DNA of 64,000 nt from Limnohabitans radicicola (GCF_014837235.1 NZ_JACYFT010000001.1:124001-188000), one strand, 5' to 3'; positions 53,573 through 62,306 are shown, counted from the first letter of the stretch. Program-made: numbers and translations. The notes: a model not told the origin generated them from the sequence alone.

Positions 53573-53872
53573 ATGCCAGAGAATTTCCAGACCTTCACCG
53601 CACGCGTGCTGCCCGCCGATTTGCAATTCGACGTGGAAGGCGACCTGACGCTGCTCGAAGCTGCCGAGATGTCGAGGGTGCAGTTGCCCAGCTCCTGCCG
53701 CAACGGCACGTGCCGCACCTGCCTGTGCCAGCTCATCAGCGGTGAGGTGAGTTACACCATCGAGTGGCCCGGTCTGTCGGCCGAAGAAAAGGCCGAAGGC
53801 TATGTGCTGCCCTGCGTGGCGCGGCCTTTGTCAAACGTGGTGCTGGACCAGCCCCTGGCCAAAGCCGCTTGA
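53573..53872 (+). CDS. Small 2Fe-2S ferredoxin-like protein
   Basis: 99 residues. Plant-type iron-sulfur binding pattern: PSSCRNGTCRTCLCQ (Cys spacing 4 then 2) and a fourth Cys in YVLPCVARP. TLLEAAEMSRVQLPSSC is the usual lead-in. It carries electrons; no reductase gene is adjacent. The open frame runs 19 codons further up; ATG 53573 gives a sensible start. Confidence 0.88.
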   Translation: MPENFQTFTARVLPADLQFDVEGDLTLLEAAEMSRVQLPSSCRNGTCRTCLCQLISGEVSYTIEWPGLSAEEKAEGYVLPCVARPLSNVVLDQPLAKAA

Positions 53873-53895
53873 TCGCCTGCTGAAAGCCGCTGGCC

Positions 53896-54864
53896 ATGAC
53901 ACCCATTCACGAAGACGAACACCTGCTGGTGCTGCACAAACCCAGCGGCCTGCTGTCGGTGCCCGGGCGTGGCCCGGACAAGCAAGACTGCCTGGCCAGC
54001 CGCGTGCAAGCGGTTTACCCCGAGGCGCTGGTGGTGCACCGACTGGACCAGGACACCTCGGGCCTGCTGGTCATGGCGCGGGGCATCGAGGCGCAGCGCC
54101 GCATGAGCCGCCTGTTTGAAACGCGCCAAGTCCACAAGCGCTATGTGGCCGTGGTGGCGGGCCAACCCGAACAAACCCAGCAGCACGAGCCAAGCGACGC
54201 CGAAGGCTGGCGCACCATCGACGGGGCCATCTTGCTCGATTGGGAGCGCCGCCCGCTGCACATCGTTCACCCCGACGGCAAACACGCCCGCAGCCGCTGG
54301 CGCGCCTTGCAAAGCAGCAGCACCGCCACCATGGTGGAGCTGGAGCCGGTCACGGGCCGCACGCACCAGCTGCGGGTGCACATGCAAAGCATCGGCCACC
54401 CCATGCTGGGCGACGCGCTGTACGCGCCTGCCCCGGTGCGGGCACTGTGCCCGCGCCTGATGCTGCACGCGCAGTCGCTGGCTTTTGCGCACCCGTTCAC
54501 CAATGTACCCATGGATTTTTCCGCGCCAACCGATTGGACGGCCCACGCCCCCTATGGCCATTTCACCGAGGAGCCCGCCATGTCATTTGAAGCGTTCAAA
54601 CAGCAAGCCTTGGCCGAAGGTTTTGACGAGGTGCTGGAGCGCAGCTGGGAACCGAACACGGTGCTCGACACGCACACCCACCCGTTTGGCGTCAAGGCGC
54701 GTGTCACGGCCGGGCAGATGTGGCTGACCCAAACCGATGCCAGCGGCAAAAGCCAGAAACGCTACCTGACCACGGGGGACGAGTTCACCGTAGCTCGCGA
54801 AGAACCGCATGCCGAGCAATACGGTCCGGAAGGCGCCACCTACTGGGTGGCCCGCAAAAACTGA
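53896..54864 (+). CDS. RluA-family pseudouridine synthase fused to a cupin-like domain
   Basis: 322 residues. Residues 1-225 are an RluA-type synthase: EDEHLLVLHKPSGLLSVPG, VVHRLDQDTSGLLVMA with the catalytic Asp, and GRTHQLRVHMQSIGHPMLG. Residues 229-322 form a small cupin-like domain with HTHPFGVKARVTAG. Between them there is no stop codon. At the junction GAGGAG stands six bases before an in-frame ATG (54580), so the cupin part may also be made alone. Known members have these as separate proteins; the fusion is therefore notable. Confidence 0.85.
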   Translation: MTPIHEDEHLLVLHKPSGLLSVPGRGPDKQDCLASRVQAVYPEALVVHRLDQDTSGLLVMARGIEAQRRMSRLFETRQVHKRYVAVVAGQPEQTQQHEPSDAEGWRTIDGAILLDWERRPLHIVHPDGKHARSRWRALQSSSTATMVELEPVTGRTHQLRVHMQSIGHPMLGDALYAPAPVRALCPRLMLHAQSLAFAHPFTNVPMDFSAPTDWTAHAPYGHFTEEPAMSFEAFKQQALAEGFDEVLERSWEPNTVLDTHTHPFGVKARVTAGQMWLTQTDASGKSQKRYLTTGDEFTVAREEPHAEQYGPEGATYWVARKN

Positions 54865-54966
54865 TCGCGCCCCTGTGGGGGCCGCGCCCTCGCGGCGATT
54901 CTGTGTGGACTGCAAACACCCTATCGCTGCGGGGGCGCAGCGCCCACAGCAATCGGCAATGCACGT

Positions 54967-56484
54967 TCACTCCTCGATGCCGAGTTCCTGGATCTTGCGG
55001 GTGATGGTGTTGCGGCCAATGCCCAACTTTTGCGCCGCTTCGATGCGCCGCCCGCGGGTGGTGAACAAAGCGGCCTGGATCATCCGGGTTTCAAAACGCC
55101 GTGTCAGCACGTCCCACACATCGGTGCGTCCGCTCTCCAGCAGTTGCAGGGCCTCGGTGTCGAGCGCGGTTTCCCACGCGCTGGGCGCAGCCACAGCAGG
55201 CTCGGGCGCGAGTGGTGCAGCTACCATGCCGTCCACGCTGGCAGGTGGCACATCGCTCAAGGCCGCCGCGGGCGAAGGCACAGTGGCCGCTGGCAATGCA
55301 GCCGCAGCTTCTGCCGACTGCAACACCTCGGGCGGCAAGTCCTTGCATTCAATCACCTGGGCTGGCGCCATCACGGTCAGCCAGTGGCAGATGTTTTCCA
55401 GCTGGCGCACGTTGCCGGGGAACTGAAAATTGCACAGCTGTGCCAGCGCCGACTCGGCGATGCGCTTGGGCTCCACGCCCAGCTGCTGCGCGCTGCGCTG
55501 CAAAAAGTAGCGCGTGAGCATGGCCACGTCTTCGCGCCGCTCACGCAAGGCAGGCAAGCGCAGGCGGATCACGTTCAGGCGATGGAACAAGTCTTCGCGG
55601 AACACGCCTTCCTTGACGCGCTGCTCCAGGTCCTGGTGGGTGGCGGCGATCACGCGCACATTGGCCTTGACGGCGCTGTGCCCACCCACGCGGTAGAAGT
55701 TGCCGTCCGACAGCACACGCAGCAAGCGGGTCTGCAGGTCAAACGGCATGTCGCCGATTTCGTCCAGGAACAGCGTGCCGCCATCGGCCTGCTCGAAGCG
55801 GCCACGGCGTGAGGCCTGCGCCCCGGTGAACGCACCACGCTCGTGCCCGAAGAGTTCGCTCTCCAGCAGGTCCTTGGGGATGGCGGCGGTGTTGATCGCC
55901 ACAAACGGACCGCTCGCACGCGGCGAGTGCTTGTGCAAGGCGCGGGCCACCAGCTCCTTGCCCGAACCGGACTCGCCCGTGATGAGCACCGTCACATGGC
56001 TTTGCGCCAGGCGGCCGATGGCGCGAAACACATCCTGCATGGCCGGGGCCTGGCCCAGCATTTCGGGGGTTTCGGTGATCTGCTCTTCGGCGACTTCGTC
56101 GCGTTTGCCCTCGTCCACCGCACGGCGGATCAGCTCGATCGCCTTGGGCAGGTCAAAGGGCTTGGGCAGGTATTCAAAGGCGCCGCTGGAGAAGGCCGAG
56201 ACGGCGCTGTCCAGGTCCGAGAAGGCGGTCATGATGATGACCGGCAGATTGGGCAGGCGCTGCTTGATGGCGGTCAGCAGATCCAGGCCCGAGCCCCCGG
56301 GCATGCGGATGTCGCTGACCAGCACCTGGGGGCCGCCTTGGGGGCCTTCGGCGTCCAGCGCCTTGAGCACCTCGCGGGGGTTGGTGAAGCTGCGTGTCGG
56401 CAGGCCTTCGCGCAACAGTGCTTTTTCGAGCACGAAGCGGATGGATTGGTCATCGTCTACGATCCAGATCGGCTTCATCGACAT
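54967..56484 (-). CDS. ntrC: Nitrogen regulation response regulator NtrC
   Basis: 505 residues. Receiver domain with Asp10-Asp12 and phosphorylation site Asp58 (SDIRMPG); sigma-54 AAA+ domain with Walker A GESGSGKE (170-177) and GAFTGA (217-222); C-terminal Fis-type HTH (TTRGRRIEAAQKLGIGRNTI). An unusually long Ala/Pro-rich linker (about 410-450) lies before the HTH. It activates sigma-54 promoters under nitrogen limitation. It starts 16 bases after ntrB. A second Met two codons later is possible. Confidence 0.96.
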   Translation of the reverse strand: MSMKPIWIVDDDQSIRFVLEKALLREGLPTRSFTNPREVLKALDAEGPQGGPQVLVSDIRMPGGSGLDLLTAIKQRLPNLPVIIMTAFSDLDSAVSAFSSGAFEYLPKPFDLPKAIELIRRAVDEGKRDEVAEEQITETPEMLGQAPAMQDVFRAIGRLAQSHVTVLITGESGSGKELVARALHKHSPRASGPFVAINTAAIPKDLLESELFGHERGAFTGAQASRRGRFEQADGGTLFLDEIGDMPFDLQTRLLRVLSDGNFYRVGGHSAVKANVRVIAATHQDLEQRVKEGVFREDLFHRLNVIRLRLPALRERREDVAMLTRYFLQRSAQQLGVEPKRIAESALAQLCNFQFPGNVRQLENICHWLTVMAPAQVIECKDLPPEVLQSAEAAAALPAATVPSPAAALSDVPPASVDGMVAAPLAPEPAVAAPSAWETALDTEALQLLESGRTDVWDVLTRRFETRMIQAALFTTRGRRIEAAQKLGIGRNTITRKIQELGIEE

Positions 56485-56500
56485 GTGGGCTTTCTCAAGT

Positions 56501-57583
56501 TCAGGGCAGCGGAATCAAAATCTTGAAATCCGTACAACCGGGCTCGCTGTCACACTCGATCAGGCCATGGTGCTGCTGGACAAAGGTTTGTGCCAGCGTG
56601 AGCCCCAGGCCCGAGCCGCCTTCGCGCCCCGAGATCAACGGGAAGAAAATGCGGTCCTTGATCGAGTCTGGTACACCAGGCCCGTTGTCAATGACATGCA
56701 ATTCCAATGCCAGGCGATAACGCTGCTTGCCGAAGGTGACTTGGCGCAGGATCCGGGTCTTCAATTCGATGCGGCCATCGCCTTGCGCAATGCGCTCATG
56801 CAGGGCCTGCGCCGCGTTGTGCGCGATGTTGAGCACGGCCTGGATGAGCTGCTCGCGGTCACCCCGGAACTCGGGGATCGAGATGTCGTAGTTGCGCACC
56901 ACGGTCAACCCCTTGGGGAATTCGGCCAGGATCAGCGAGCGCACCCGTTCACACACCTCGTGGATGTTCACATCGCCCACCACATGTGGGCGGCGGTGCG
57001 GGGCCAGCAGTCGGTCCACCAGGGTCTGCAGGCGGTCGGCCTCGTGGATGATGACCTGGGTGTATTCGGTCAGGTCTTTGCTTTCCAGCTCCATCTCCAG
57101 CAACTGCGCCGCGCCGCGTATACCCCCCAACGGGTTTTTGATCTCGTGGGCCAGGTTGCGGATCAGCTCCTTGTTGGCCTTGGCCTGCTCCAGTTGGCGC
57201 TCTTCGCGCTCCTGGCGGGTCTGTTGCTCCACGGGCAGCAATTCAACGATCACTTCGTTGGCCTGGTCTGAAGGCGCCAGAATGACGTGCACGGGCAAGG
57301 CGTCTTCGTGGTGGATGCGGCGCAGCAAGGCCTCGTAGCGCAGCGCCGCAAATTCGTTGGCCCGCACCCCCATGAGGGCGTTGATCATGGGCTGCGGGTC
57401 CACAAACTGCTCGATCAAGGACACCCCATGCAAGGTGCGGCGCGACTGGCCCAGCACATCTTCGAGTGCGGCGTTGACGGACAAGATGGCGCCTTGCACA
57501 TCGAGCACCGCCACAGGCGTGGCCAATAGATCAAAGGCCTGAAATCGGGGATTGGGGCTGGGCATTTTCATGGGTTCAACCAT
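56501..57583 (-). CDS. ntrB: Nitrogen regulation sensor kinase NtrB
   Basis: 360 residues. N-terminal PAS domain (FDLLATPVAVLDVQGAI), H-box NLAHEIKNPLGG with His146, and ATPase motifs DNGPGVPDSIKDRIFFP and GGSGLGLTLAQ. It phosphorylates NtrC and is governed by PII. Three Met codons lie in the first seven; the first overlaps the stop of the upstream gene as ATGA. Part of glnA-exported protein-ntrB-ntrC. Confidence 0.95.
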   Translation of the reverse strand: MVEPMKMPSPNPRFQAFDLLATPVAVLDVQGAILSVNAALEDVLGQSRRTLHGVSLIEQFVDPQPMINALMGVRANEFAALRYEALLRRIHHEDALPVHVILAPSDQANEVIVELLPVEQQTRQEREERQLEQAKANKELIRNLAHEIKNPLGGIRGAAQLLEMELESKDLTEYTQVIIHEADRLQTLVDRLLAPHRRPHVVGDVNIHEVCERVRSLILAEFPKGLTVVRNYDISIPEFRGDREQLIQAVLNIAHNAAQALHERIAQGDGRIELKTRILRQVTFGKQRYRLALELHVIDNGPGVPDSIKDRIFFPLISGREGGSGLGLTLAQTFVQQHHGLIECDSEPGCTDFKILIPLP

Positions 57584-58155
57584 CAGGGCGCAGGTCTGCG
57601 GGCCAGCTCACGCTGCAGGCTGTCCATGTCGCGCTCATGGCGCTCGATGGCGGCTTTGAGCTGGGCCACACGCTCCTGGTATTTCTGCGGGCTGGCCGCA
57701 TCTGCTTCTGTTTTGGCAGGGGCGCCCTGCCTGTATTCCTGCACCAGCTCGGCGTGGCGCTGACGGGTTCTTTCCAGTTCTGTGGCCACAATGGTGCGCG
57801 CTTGCTGGTCGCGTTGCCTTTGTGGTGCGTCCACATGCCAAGTGGCACCCGAGGGTGCGGGCGCGACCGCAGCTGGGGTACCCACGCCGAGCACCACGGG
57901 CTGCGCGCTGGGCGCGGTGGCGTCCATCCGTGCAGGCTTGAGCCCTGGGATCACCGTCACCGATTGCGGTGACAACCGCTCGCAGCGGCTTGCCTCCTTA
58001 GGGGCGTTGGTGTATTCCTGACCGCAGCGGTAGACCTGCTCTTGCGCGAGCACCGGAGTGCCCGCAACAGCGCACAGCAGCATGGCGCTGCCCCAGAAAA
58101 AAAAGGACGGCCTGAGCCGTCCTTTTTCTGCACTGTGCGGTGCAATCTTCCGCAT
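57583..58155 (-). CDS. Exported protein of unknown function between glnA and ntrB
   Basis: 190 residues. Signal peptide: basic start MRKIAPHSAEKGRLRP, hydrophobic FFFWGSAMLLCAVAGTPVLA, cut before QEQVYRCG. The mature part has a small Cys pair (YRCGQEY, ASRCERL) like DUF4124-type domains, a Pro/Ala linker and a C-terminal coiled coil (TELERTRQRHAELVQEY, VAQLKAAIERHERDMDS). Codons 10-20 coincide with the glnA terminator. A start at 58083 would avoid this but gives a weak signal peptide. Its stop overlaps the ntrB ATG. Confidence 0.7.
   Translation of the reverse strand: MRKIAPHSAEKGRLRPSFFFWGSAMLLCAVAGTPVLAQEQVYRCGQEYTNAPKEASRCERLSPQSVTVIPGLKPARMDATAPSAQPVVLGVGTPAAVAPAPSGATWHVDAPQRQRDQQARTIVATELERTRQRHAELVQEYRQGAPAKTEADAASPQKYQERVAQLKAAIERHERDMDSLQRELARRPAP
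58097..58127 (-). terminator. glnA terminator lying inside the next coding region
   Basis: Minus strand: AAAAAGGACGG, loop CTCAGG, CCGTCC and eight T. It is 35 bases after the glnA stop and falls on signal-peptide codons (KGRLRPSFF) of the downstream gene if that gene starts at 58155. It would limit readthrough into ntrBC. Confidence 0.8.
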
Positions 58156-58161
58156 GGAGGA

Positions 58162-59577
58162 TTACAGCGAGTAGTACATGTCGTATTCGACAGGAGACAC
58201 TTCCACGCGAGCGCGGGTGACTTCTTGCATCTTCAGGTCGATGTAGGAGTCGATCCAGGCGTCGGTGAACACGCCGCCCTTGGTCAGGAAGGCGCGGTCC
58301 TTGTCGAGAGCTTCCAGGGCCTGGTCCAGGCTGGAGCAAACGGTGGGCACCAGTTTATCTTCTTCTGGAGGCAGGTGGTACAGGTCCTTGGTCGCAGCTT
58401 CACCGGGGTGGATCTTGTTCTCGATACCGTCCAAGCCAGCCATCAGCAGGGCCGCAAAGCCCAGGTAAGGGTTGCACAGTGGATCGGGGAAGCGGGCTTC
58501 CACGCGACGGGCCTTGTCGGAAGCCACATTGGGGATACGGATCGAAGCCGAGCGGTTCTTGGCCGAGTAAGCCAGCTTCACAGGCGCTTCGAAGTGAGGC
58601 ACCAGACGCTTGTAGCTGTTGGTGCCGGGGTTGGTGATGGCATTCAAGGCACGGGCGTGCTTGATGATGCCGCCGATGTAGTACAGCGCGAACTCGGACA
58701 GGCCAGCGTAGCCGTTGCCTGCAAACAGGTTCTTGCCGTCCTTCCAGATGGACTGGTGAACGTGCATGCCGGAGCCGTTGTCGCCAGCGTAGGGCTTGGG
58801 CATGAACGTGGCGGTTTTGCCGTAGGCGTTGGCCACGTTGTGGATCACGTACTTTTGCAGCAGTGTCCAGTCGGCGCGCTCGACCAGGGTCGAGAACTTG
58901 GTGCCGATTTCGCACTGGCCAGCGCCAGCCACTTCGTGGTGGTGCACTTCAACCGGGATGCCCACGGATTCGAGGATCAGGGACATCTCGCTGCGCATGT
59001 CGTGCGTGCTGTCCACGGGCGGCACTGGGAAGTAGCCGCCTTTGACGCGAGGACGGTGGCCGGAATTGCCGCCTTCGATTTTGGTGCCGCTGTTCCATGG
59101 GCCTTCGGCTTCGTCGATGGCGTAGAAGGTGTTGTTGGGCTCAGTGCTCCAACGCACGTCGTCAAACAAGAAGAATTCTGGTTCTGGACCGAAGTAGGCG
59201 GTGTCGCCCAGGCCAGACTGCTTGAGGTAAGTCTCGGCGCGCTTGGCGATCGAACGTGGGTCACGCTCGTAGGCTTTGCCGTCGGTGGGCTCGATCACGT
59301 CGCAGATCAGGACCAGGGTGACTTCTTCAAAGAAGGGGTCGATGATGGCGCTGTTGGGATCGGGGATCAACAGCATGTCAGAGGCTTCGATGCCCTTCCA
59401 GCCAGCGATCGAAGAGCCGTCGAAGGCTTGACCGTCTTCGAACTTGCTTTCGTCAAACTGCGACACGGGCGCAGTGATGTGCTGCCACTTGCCACGGGTA
59501 TCGGTGAAACGGAAGTCAACGAACTTGACTTCGTTCTCTTTCACCATCTTCATCACGTCTGCGACGGTCTTGGCCAT
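58162..59577 (-). CDS. glnA: Glutamine synthetase, type I
   Basis: 471 residues. It makes glutamine from glutamate, ammonia and ATP in a dodecamer. Active-site motifs: [35 protein letters not shown] [17 protein letters not shown]. Tyr400 in [10 protein letters not shown] is the adenylylation site, so activity is controlled by GlnE. AGGAG precedes the ATG. Transcribed from a sigma-54 promoter with NtrC sites (separate entries). Confidence 0.97.
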   Translation of the reverse strand: MAKTVADVMKMVKENEVKFVDFRFTDTRGKWQHITAPVSQFDESKFEDGQAFDGSSIAGWKGIEASDMLLIPDPNSAIIDPFFEEVTLVLICDVIEPTDGKAYERDPRSIAKRAETYLKQSGLGDTAYFGPEPEFFLFDDVRWSTEPNNTFYAIDEAEGPWNSGTKIEGGNSGHRPRVKGGYFPVPPVDSTHDMRSEMSLILESVGIPVEVHHHEVAGAGQCEIGTKFSTLVERADWTLLQKYVIHNVANAYGKTATFMPKPYAGDNGSGMHVHQSIWKDGKNLFAGNGYAGLSEFALYYIGGIIKHARALNAITNPGTNSYKRLVPHFEAPVKLAYSAKNRSASIRIPNVASDKARRVEARFPDPLCNPYLGFAALLMAGLDGIENKIHPGEAATKDLYHLPPEEDKLVPTVCSSLDQALEALDKDRAFLTKGGVFTDAWIDSYIDLKMQEVTRARVEVSPVEYDMYYSL

Positions 59578-59623
59578 CAGATTCTCCTGGTTGGAAAGGG
59601 TTGGTTAAACGTACTGTCAGGTC

Positions 59624-59641
59624 TTGCAGTTTCTGTGCCAA
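59624..59641 (-). promoter_or_regulatory. Sigma-54 promoter of glnA
   Basis: Minus-strand TTGGCACAGAAACTGCAA. The invariant GG (-24) and GC (-12) are separated by ten bases, the exact RpoN spacing. RNA would start near 59613, 36 bases before the glnA ATG. Confidence 0.85.
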
Positions 59642-59738
59642 CTTGTGCACCGAACATCCGACCTAGAACAACCCGTGATTGTGCCTTCACCCAAGCCGAA
59701 TTCCATGGACGAAGACCAAAAAATGCCCCATCACGAAA

Positions 59739-59774
59739 GCACCAACATGGTGCAATTATGCTTTATTTTGGTGC
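59739..59774. promoter_or_regulatory. NtrC binding sites upstream of glnA
   Basis: GCACCAACATGGTGC (59739-59753) is a perfect GCACC-N5-GGTGC dyad. A weaker second copy, GCTTTATTTTGGTGC (59760-59774), keeps the right half. Centres are 21 bases apart, two helical turns, so NtrC dimers would sit on one face. Distance to the start is about 130-155 bases, normal for enhancers. Confidence 0.75.
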
Positions 59775-59776
59775 AA

Positions 59777-60640
59777 TCAAACCTGTCGCACCAATTCCGG
59801 GCCGTACTGCAAGCCAAACGGCTCCAGCCCCGAGCGCAGGTCGGCATAAGCCGCGTCGACAGCCTGTGGCTCGCCTTTGACACCCAGTTCGATGTGACGC
59901 CCCCATTGCGGGTGATCCACGCTGGGCAGGCTGAACACCTTCACGCCGGGGTGCCGAGCCTCGATGGTCTCCATCAGCGGCGTGAGGGTCGCCTCCATCG
60001 AGCCGAACAGGATCACCGATTTCTCCACATGCGCATGGCGCTGGAAAAAGTCGCTGTAATGCGCGTCCAGCACCGACTCGATCATCGGCCAGGCCATGAC
60101 CGGGAAGCCGGGCACAAAGTGCACCGTGCCGCCCCCAGGGCCGTCGCACGAGAAACCGGGGATCTTGTTGTATGGGTTGCGAATGATGCGGGCGCTCTCG
60201 GGAAACACACCCATGTTGAGACGGTGGATGTTGTCGGCGCGGTCAGGCTCGTAGGGCACGCCCTGCTCGCGCGCCGTGTCCTGCATGCGCTCACGGATCA
60301 AGGCTTCGGCCTCGGGGTGCAGCGCCAGCGGCTGACCCAGGGCACGGCCTGCGCACTGGCGCGTGTGGTCGTCGGGCGTAGCGCCGATGCCGCCGCACGA
60401 GAACACCACATCGGCCGAGGCAAACGCCCGCTTCAGTGCAGCGGTGATGCGCTCGGGCGAGTCGCCGTGGTACTCGGCCCACGACAGCGTGAGGCCCCGT
60501 GCGCCGAGCAACTCGATCACCTTGGGCAAATGCTTGTCGGCACGTTTGCCGGAGAGGATTTCGTCGCCAATGATGATCACGCCAAATGTGGGCGCGGCCC
60601 TGGAGGTCTCAGGATTCGGAGCGGTGTTCTGGGAGTTCAT
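59777..60640 (-). CDS. CinA-like molybdopterin-binding domain protein
   Basis: 287 residues. The MoaB/Mog fold is clear: FGVIIIGDEILSGKRADKH, VFSCGGIGATPDDHTRQCAG, VPGFPVMAWPMIESVLD. It matches the N-terminal domain of competence/damage protein CinA, whose other members hydrolyse ADP-ribose; the C-terminal deamidase domain is missing. Function is therefore uncertain. The ATG at 60640 lies inside the end of the EI24 gene (32-base overlap) and has TAGCAT six bases upstream. Confidence 0.85.
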   Translation of the reverse strand: MNSQNTAPNPETSRAAPTFGVIIIGDEILSGKRADKHLPKVIELLGARGLTLSWAEYHGDSPERITAALKRAFASADVVFSCGGIGATPDDHTRQCAGRALGQPLALHPEAEALIRERMQDTAREQGVPYEPDRADNIHRLNMGVFPESARIIRNPYNKIPGFSCDGPGGGTVHFVPGFPVMAWPMIESVLDAHYSDFFQRHAHVEKSVILFGSMEATLTPLMETIEARHPGVKVFSLPSVDHPQWGRHIELGVKGEPQAVDAAYADLRSGLEPFGLQYGPELVRQV

Positions 60641-61526
60641 GGGCCGATGCTAAACGCTCGGCCGCGTGGGGCGAAGGCATCCCCGTCGTGGCCGTGACAT
60701 CGACCACGTCGCCTTTGCCGAAATCGCTGACGACCTCTTGGCGCAACGCATGCAAGGCGGCCAGCGCAAAGTGCGCAAACCACAGCGACGAGAACGCGAA
60801 CACCAGCGTGTAAATCCAGATCGCCACCGGGATCAGGACCACAAAGGCCGCCGCAAACAAGGCCCCCGAAGCCCAGACCAGGCTGGGCGCTGCCCCCATC
60901 AGACCCGTCAACACCCCGATGCCCAAGAGGCTCATGCGATGCCGCGCCATCAGGCTCTGGCGCTCTGGCGGACTGGCGAACTCGGCCAGCACATCGAACG
61001 CCATGACCCGGTAAGTGAGCCAGCCCCAGATGACCGCAGGCAAGACCAGCGCCAGCGGCGGCACCAGCCACAAGGGCAAGGTCAGCAGCAAAGCCCCCAG
61101 CGCCAACAACAATGAAATCAGGGTCCAGCCCACGCTTTGCAGCGCCGTGCCGCCCTGCTTGCGCTGCAGGCCTGCAAAGCGCCGCTCGGCCACCAGCCGG
61201 GTGAGCGCAGGCGTCATGAAAAACGACACCGCCAGCAAGGAAGCCACCACCACCGCAGGCGTGACCGCAAAGATCACCAGCAGCGGCGCCACCACCGTCT
61301 TGAGGTTGGGTGCCCCCACCTGCTCCAGCCACTGCCAGACCGAGCCCAGCAGGCTCGACGCCTCCAGCCACACCCGCACCTGGCCCACGGCCCCGTCCCA
61401 AAACCAATACCCCAAGGTCCCGGCCAGCACCACCGTGAGGACGAGCGGCAACAAGGACAAAAAGATGACGCGGGGGTACAGGCAATAAAACGCTGCACGC
61501 CAAAAAGATTCGATCAGGAGTCGCAT
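60609..61526 (-). CDS. EI24 domain membrane protein
   Basis: 305 residues with five or six membrane segments. MRLLIESFWRAAFYCLYPRV opens the first segment; ERRFAGLQRKQGGTALQ and GWLTYRVMAFDVLAEFAS match the EI24/CysZ-like family. CysZ imports sulfate; for this branch transport is only a guess. The C-terminus overlaps the CinA-like start. The start has an extended -10 box just upstream. Confidence 0.85.
   Translation of the reverse strand: MRLLIESFWRAAFYCLYPRVIFLSLLPLVLTVVLAGTLGYWFWDGAVGQVRVWLEASSLLGSVWQWLEQVGAPNLKTVVAPLLVIFAVTPAVVVASLLAVSFFMTPALTRLVAERRFAGLQRKQGGTALQSVGWTLISLLLALGALLLTLPLWLVPPLALVLPAVIWGWLTYRVMAFDVLAEFASPPERQSLMARHRMSLLGIGVLTGLMGAAPSLVWASGALFAAAFVVLIPVAIWIYTLVFAFSSLWFAHFALAALHALRQEVVSDFGKGDVVDVTATTGMPSPHAAERLASAHELPEHRSES
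60641..60652 (-). promoter_or_regulatory. -10 element of the CinA-like gene, leaderless start
   Basis: Minus-strand TAGCAT (60652-60647), six bases, ATG. It lies within the last codons of the EI24 gene. Confidence 0.45.
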
Positions 61527-61542
61527 AGGGGCAAGCTTAGCA
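61527..61542 (-). promoter_or_regulatory. Extended -10 element of the EI24 gene, leaderless start
   Basis: Minus-strand TG-C-TAAGCT (61542-61534), seven bases, ATG at 61526. No ribosome-binding sequence. Confidence 0.5.
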
Positions 61543-61603
61543 GTCCGTCAAAACTTTCAAGCCAGTGCAGAACGCACGTCAAGCGATATTGCTCGCTTGA
61601 GCA

Positions 61604-62011
61604 TCAAGCATCCGCATGCCAGTTCAGCACTTGCAAGCCGGGCACACGCGCGAACTCGCGCGCATTGCGCGTCACCAAGCTGGCTTGATGCCTGAGCGCT
61701 GTGGCCGCAATCAGTGTGTCATGCGGGCCAATGGGCGTGCCCGCCGCCTCCAACGTGGCACGGATGCGGGCAGCATGCGCCGCGCATTCGGCATCGAAAG
61801 GCAGCATTTGCATGGGTCTGAGCAGTTGCGCCAAGGCCTCCAGCCGAGGAGCAGCCGCCTCTTGGGGAAGGCGCAGCAAGCCATATCGGAGTTCGTACTC
61901 CACAATCGCCGGAACCCCCAAATCGGCGGGGCGCACGGCTTGAAGTTTCGGCACGACCTGTGGGTCACCCCGGAAGTAATAGCTGATGGTGTTGCTGTCG
62001 AGGACCAGCAT
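61604..62011 (-). CDS. vapC: VapC-type PIN domain toxin
   Basis: 135 residues. PIN acidic residues: Asp5 (MLVLDSNTIS), Glu in VEYELRYG, and Asp in GPHDTLIAATAL. It resembles VapC/FitB ribonucleases that cut tRNA or rRNA. It begins nine bases after the vapB stop, with GAGGG before the ATG. Confidence 0.9.
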   Translation of the reverse strand: MLVLDSNTISYYFRGDPQVVPKLQAVRPADLGVPAIVEYELRYGLLRLPQEAAAPRLEALAQLLRPMQMLPFDAECAAHAARIRATLEAAGTPIGPHDTLIAATALRHQASLVTRNAREFARVPGLQVLNWHADA

Positions 62012-62020
62012 GTCAAACCC

Positions 62021-62263
62021 TCAAAAGCCCAAACGCGGCACGTCAGCGGGCTGCGTAGCAGCTGCGTCTTCGCGCAGCGGGAAGTCGGCAAACCGCCCGG
62101 CCAGCTTCAGGCAATCCTTGGGCCACTCATGAGAGGCATAGGTGCGGATGATGTCCGCCACCCAACGGCTTTTGGACACACCGTTGGCCTTGGCCGCTTC
62201 GTCCACCAAAGCCTGTGTCGCGTCATCGAGGTAAAGCGTGATTTGTGACATGGACTCGCCCAT
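62021..62263 (-). CDS. vapB: VapB-type antitoxin, ribbon-helix-helix
   Basis: 80 residues. ITLYLDDATQALVDEAAKAN gives the beta strand and helix of an RHH DNA-binding domain; the C-terminal 30 residues would mask the toxin. The ATG at 62263 has a TATACT box seven bases before it; a second ATG at 62251 is in frame (MSQITLYLDD). Confidence 0.88.
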   Translation of the reverse strand: MGESMSQITLYLDDATQALVDEAAKANGVSKSRWVADIIRTYASHEWPKDCLKLAGRFADFPLREDAAATQPADVPRLGF

Positions 62264-62288
62264 TAAAACAAGTATACGTGCAAGTATA
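62264..62288 (-). promoter_or_regulatory. vapBC promoter with direct repeats
   Basis: TATACT (minus 62276-62271) is a good -10, with TTCAAA as -35 (about 62299-62294). The octamer CAAGTATA (plus strand) occurs at 62269-62276 and 62281-62288, overlapping the -10; likely VapBC operator half-sites. Confidence 0.6.
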
Positions 62289-62306
62289 TGTGTTTTGAAA
62301 AATGAT

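Noticed and set aside
58042-59880. 612-codon plus-strand frame opposite glnA
   Set aside because: Shadow of glnA, with no promoter or ribosome site and no recognisable family.
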